Source: Pseudomonas sp. Os17 (GTDB taxonomy: Bacteria > Pseudomonadota > Gammaproteobacteria > Pseudomonadales > Pseudomonadaceae). Taken from it: a stretch of 64,000 bases of DNA. The stretch spans positions 3,847,501-3,911,500 of the forward strand of contig NZ_AP014627.1 of NCBI RefSeq assembly GCF_001547895.1, in the 5' to 3' direction. A program made the position numbers and the translations under genes. Of the stretch, positions 61,620-64,000 are shown piece by piece. The first letter of the stretch is position 1. Every line of letters starts with the position of its first letter. A model generated the notes under the pieces. The model worked only from the letters and a program-made list of their open reading frames with translations. It did not search any database and had not been told where the DNA came from.

Positions 61620-62511
61620 GGGCTGCAGCCTTCTTGGCTCGGAGCGCTTCAAGGGCCTGTTCGGCAGCGCTGAAGTTGGTCTGGGTCTGCTCGATCTGCC
61701 GAGCCGTGGTCCCGTTCATCTGGCGATTGGTGGCCCATTGGGTGTGATACGCCTCGGCCTTGGCCAGCAGGTCGCCGATGCTGTGCATGTTCGAAACAAC
61801 CCGGGCGTCGTTGATGGTCAGGAAATACGCGGCGACGTGGTGTGCGACGTCGATGCCAAGGCGGTCGATGACCTGGCCCAGCTGCCCGGCGACCTTGGCG
61901 TTCCACACTGGCCATGCACCGTGGCGTTTGCGATAGGCCATGGCGTAGTTGGCCCAGGCCTTGAAGGTCTTGCAGGACTGGTCCTTGGGGCCCGGCATAT
62001 CGGCCGGGATTACACAGCGTGGCTGCTGGGCAGCGAATGGAACAACCTGACCCGTCGCGACCTTGGCGGAAGCCAGGGGCGCAACTGGTTCAATGACCGG
62101 TTCATTGACTGGTTCAGAGGAGTGACTGGTTCTGGGTGCAGCTCCTGCACTACCCCCTAGTGCAGGAGATTCACTAGGGGGTGAACCTGCTGCATTACCC
62201 TGGTGAATCTGCTGCACTACCCCTGGTGCAGGAGGTGCACCACCATCAAGGGTCAGGAAGTAGACGTTCGACGAGTTACCCTTCGGCCCACCCTTCCGAA
62301 TTTCCTTACGAAGCATTCCTGCCTCGCACAAGGCGTTAATATGGTTCATGACAGAGCGCCTGCTGATCTCGCACTGGTCGGCGATATGCTGATAGGACGG
62401 CCAGCACTCCCCCATATCGCTGGCGTTGTCAGCCAGCTTGATCAGCACCAGCTTGCGCAATGGATTGCCGACGCGAATCTTCATCGCGGCGACCATAAGG
62501 CCCATGCTCAC
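61609..62511 (-). CDS. Replication initiator with N-terminal helix-turn-helix (O-like)
   Basis: 300 residues. N-terminal winged helix (PLRKLVLIKLADNASDMGEC, YQHIADQCEISRRSVMNHIN, LCEAGMLRKEIRKGG), a Pro/Ala/Ser-rich linker (about 95-145) and a C-terminal domain (FKAWANYAMAYRKRHGAWPV). As in lambda O, the linker-coding part contains repeats that look like origin iterons. Start GTG at 62511 overlaps the rha stop (GTGA). Confidence 0.82.
   Translation of the reverse strand: MSMGLMVAAMKIRVGNPLRKLVLIKLADNASDMGECWPSYQHIADQCEISRRSVMNHINALCEAGMLRKEIRKGGPKGNSSNVYFLTLDGGAPPAPGVVQQIHQGNAAGSPPSESPALGGSAGAAPRTSHSSEPVNEPVIEPVAPLASAKVATGQVVPFAAQQPRCVIPADMPGPKDQSCKTFKAWANYAMAYRKRHGAWPVWNAKVAGQLGQVIDRLGIDVAHHVAAYFLTINDARVVSNMHSIGDLLAKAEAYHTQWATNRQMNGTTARQIEQTQTNFSAAEQALEALRAKKAAAHAE
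62142..62234. repeat. Iteron-like repeats inside the initiator gene: probable phage origin
   Basis: Three related units: a perfect 11-bp palindrome CTCCTGCACTA-(CCCCC)-TAGTGCAGGAG at 62142-62168, a degenerate CTGCTGCATTACCCTGGTG near 62187-62205, and CTGCTGCACTACCCCTGGTG followed by CAGGAG at 62209-62234. A TTCAC ... GTGAA inverted pair lies between. Location matches ori in lambda O. Confidence 0.65.
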
Positions 62512-63302
62512 GCGACACCTCGCAGGGCCTTGTCGTGAGTAAACAGGCCGTCCCAGGTCTTTTTCATAGGCAGCTCGCCAGCCAGATACAGGTCGTACAG
62601 GCGCACCGCGCCCTTCTTGAGCAAGACTGGCGTGAAGGAAATGAAGGCTTCTTTGCCGTGGGGAGTGACTTCGTGCTGGTGCTCGGTCATGTACTTGTCG
62701 CGGGCGTAGGAAGCCACACGAAGGCGCAGGCCGGACTTGCTCTCGTTGTAGAGCCAGTTACGGCTCTCCAGGTACTTACCCACCTGCATGACGTTGACCC
62801 CATTGAGGCCCTTGCAGAACTGGGTGTGGGTCATACCTTCCTTGAACAGGTTCTCCAGGGAGTGGATCCTGGTAGCCTGGGCTTCGACCTGGATAGTCAA
62901 CTGAAGCCGGGCCTGCTCAGCCTCAAAGGCCAGCTGGATCAGATCCATGCGAGAAAGCTCACGCGGCTGGGCAATGACTGCTTCAAGCTCACGCCAGCGG
63001 CGAACGACGGCCAGACGCATCTTGGCGCTGTAGCCGGTCAGTAGCGTGTCGGTCATCTCTCGGTTGAGGTTGAAGCACGGCAGGAAGCGCCCGGTGCTGT
63101 CCTTGTACTGGGCTGAAAAATCAGCCGAGTCGATTTCAAGCTCAGCGAGCATCGAGCGGATATCAGCCAGCACGTTCTTGTGCAGCTTCCCGGTCAGTTC
63201 GGCGATCTCGACAGACGACATAGTCCGCGCCACGTTTTGCGAATTCTGAAAACGTGGCGCGATGTTGGTAGGGGTATTGCTCGAATTGGGTTGGCTCTGC
63301 AT
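62508..63302 (-). CDS. Rha-family antirepressor / regulatory protein
   Basis: 264 residues. N-terminal pRha domain (MSSVEIAELTGKLHKNVLAD, YKDSTGRFLPCFNLNREMTD, LLTGYSAKMRLAVVRRWREL) and a C-terminal KilA-C/ANT-like domain (FCKGLNGVNVMQVGKYLESR, GKEAFISFTPVLLKKGAVRL). Phage regulatory protein of the immunity region; Rha blocks phage growth in some hosts. First complete early gene in the window. Confidence 0.87.
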   Translation of the reverse strand: MQSQPNSSNTPTNIAPRFQNSQNVARTMSSVEIAELTGKLHKNVLADIRSMLAELEIDSADFSAQYKDSTGRFLPCFNLNREMTDTLLTGYSAKMRLAVVRRWRELEAVIAQPRELSRMDLIQLAFEAEQARLQLTIQVEAQATRIHSLENLFKEGMTHTQFCKGLNGVNVMQVGKYLESRNWLYNESKSGLRLRVASYARDKYMTEHQHEVTPHGKEAFISFTPVLLKKGAVRLYDLYLAGELPMKKTWDGLFTHDKALRGVA

Positions 63303-63329
63303 AATCAGGTCTCTCTAGTTTTACGAATA

Positions 63330-63356
63330 AGCCGACCTCGACCGTCGGCTTTTTTT
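63330..63356 (+). terminator. Plus-strand terminator upstream of rha
   Basis: AGCCGAC / GTCGGCT stem, 7-base loop, seven T on the plus strand. All local genes run on the minus strand, so it would stop antisense transcription. Confidence 0.6.
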
Positions 63357-63495
63357 GTGCCTAGGTTTTCGGTGGTCTCTACTTACTAGTGCTCCGGCAA
63401 AGCCCCCGATTTGAATGTCGTGTTTTGTAAATGCTGTAAATCGCAATGGGGCCCCTCGCCCCCATCCCCCAAAACCCCGCGCATGCGCGGAAAAA

Positions 63496-64000
63496 TCAGG
63501 CAATGGACTTCAACGGCCGGGTCGAAGCGATTAACTGCTCAGCCTTACGCCTCAACTCCCCTGCCCGCGCTTCAACCTGACGGCACTGCTTCGCAAACGC
63601 CGGCAGGAGCGGCAGGTCTTCCTCGCTCATCACCTGGTCGTCAAAAACCTCGCTGCCAGTGTCGATAACGTCACCGAGGGCGCGAACCAATGCACCAAAG
63701 CTCTTGTTCGCACATTGCTGGCTCTGCATCTGACGAGCACCTATCAAGCCGTGACGGCTGGCGAGCTCGTTGATGCAGTGGTCGCGGAATTCAGGCTCCA
63801 AGGCGTTCACCCACGACTCTTCAAGCCAGGAAGGCATGTCTTGATCGCCGGACAACCAGCGCTGAACACGCTTTAGCCAGCGCCCGGTTGCCTTCACGAA
63901 CTCACTGACATCGTTGTGCTCAGTGAGCGCGGCGAAGTCAGGAACCTCTTTGGCGATCGCTTTCTCCGGACACGACAGATGCAGTTCGCGGCTCAGCGCT
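63496..64000 (-). CDS. Early phage protein, 5' end outside window
   Basis: At least 168 residues; the frame stays open through the window edge, so the internal GTG at 63897 need not be the start. Contains LSRELHLSCPEKAIAKEVPD, WLSGDQDMPSWLEESWVNAL and FRDHCINELASRHGLIGARQ. This resembles early-region (YdaT/CII-neighbourhood) proteins of Pseudomonas phages, but I cannot name the family. The gap to rha (63303-63495) holds a plus-strand terminator and AT-rich sequence. Confidence 0.7.
   Translation of the reverse strand, partial: ALSRELHLSCPEKAIAKEVPDFAALTEHNDVSEFVKATGRWLKRVQRWLSGDQDMPSWLEESWVNALEPEFRDHCINELASRHGLIGARQMQSQQCANKSFGALVRALGDVIDTGSEVFDDQVMSEEDLPLLPAFAKQCRQVEARAGELRRKAEQLIASTRPLKSIA

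Larger units (their letters stand above)
25680..64000. mobile_element. Lambda-like siphophage prophage (right end outside window)
   Basis: A complete, ordered set of late genes (terminase, portal, capsid, tail, lysis) on the minus strand and the beginning of the early region at the right edge. The left limit is set at the tRNA-Leu fragment. The repressor, the integrase and the other att site are expected beyond 64 kb. All key structural genes are open, so the phage may be inducible. Confidence 0.88.

Noticed and set aside
62142..62234. CRISPR array
   Set aside because: Units are palindromic, degenerate and adjacent, with no regular unique spacers; origin iterons fit better.
62535..63044. Plus-strand open frame opposite rha
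   Set aside because: Antisense shadow of the Rha-family gene; no start signals.

Overview
The window is GC-rich DNA from a Pseudomonas of the fluorescens / protegens / chlororaphis type. I infer this from codon use, from a DUF2388-type periplasmic protein and other small pseudomonad proteins, from an ior-type molybdenum hydroxylase cluster, and from a tRNA-Leu(TAA) fragment of pseudomonad sequence. It falls into three parts: chromosomal backbone (1 to about 20.8 kb), a decayed integrative-element zone (about 20.9-25.7 kb), and a long lambda-like siphophage prophage that runs off the right edge (about 25.7-64 kb).

Backbone. The left edge cuts a nitronate monooxygenase. Then come modABC (molybdate uptake, behind a ModE-like palindrome), an ABC-F ATPase, a YbjQ protein, two small minus-strand genes (one MliC-like), a GNAT, a leucine-rich protein and a small cytochrome c. 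A metabolic block follows: NepI-like MFS exporter, zinc alcohol dehydrogenase, divergent AraC regulator, then a four-gene operon of IorA-like 2Fe-2S subunit, IorB-like molybdopterin subunit with a Tat signal, tri-haem cytochrome c, and XdhC. Together these describe a periplasmic molybdenum hydroxylase that passes electrons to a c-type cytochrome, with molybdate supply in the same window. A lipoprotein and a DUF2388 protein end the backbone.

Decayed zone. A GNAT pseudogene is followed by the N-terminal half of a tyrosine integrase. Its C-terminal half lies 4 kb further right. Between the halves sit a small capsid-gene remnant homologous to the resident prophage's capsid, a small membrane protein, a YejK/NdpA nucleoid protein, a RelA/SpoT-domain protein, a membrane-anchored protein and a clipped DUF2786 protein. 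The zone ends at a 59-nt 3' fragment of tRNA-Leu, a probable attachment site.

Prophage. Nearly all phage genes are on the minus strand, so transcription runs right to left: early genes (partial ORF, Rha antirepressor, replication initiator with iteron-like repeats, DUF1367, NinG), a colicin-M-like bacteriocin with a probable Cmi-like immunity lipoprotein, holin, Gp49-like protein, metallopeptidase, terminase, portal, minor head protein, scaffold, capsid, connectors, tail terminator, tail tube, G/GT frameshift pair, tape measure, M, a collar-type fibre, L, K, I, J, tip proteins, endolysin, Rz, Rz1. Accessory genes (morons), several on the opposite strand, interrupt the late operon; the largest block is about 4 kb between tail genes K and I. 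A SOS-regulated SRAP gene lies at the left end.

The strongest points for follow-up are the bacteriocin/immunity pair (with a Fur-like site and an altered catalytic motif), the phage-associated alarmone-synthetase-like protein, the split integrase with a capsid fossil, the K-I accessory island (including a poly-G-frameshifted lipoprotein), the programmed frameshift site, and the repeated terminator hairpins placed just before ribosome binding sites.
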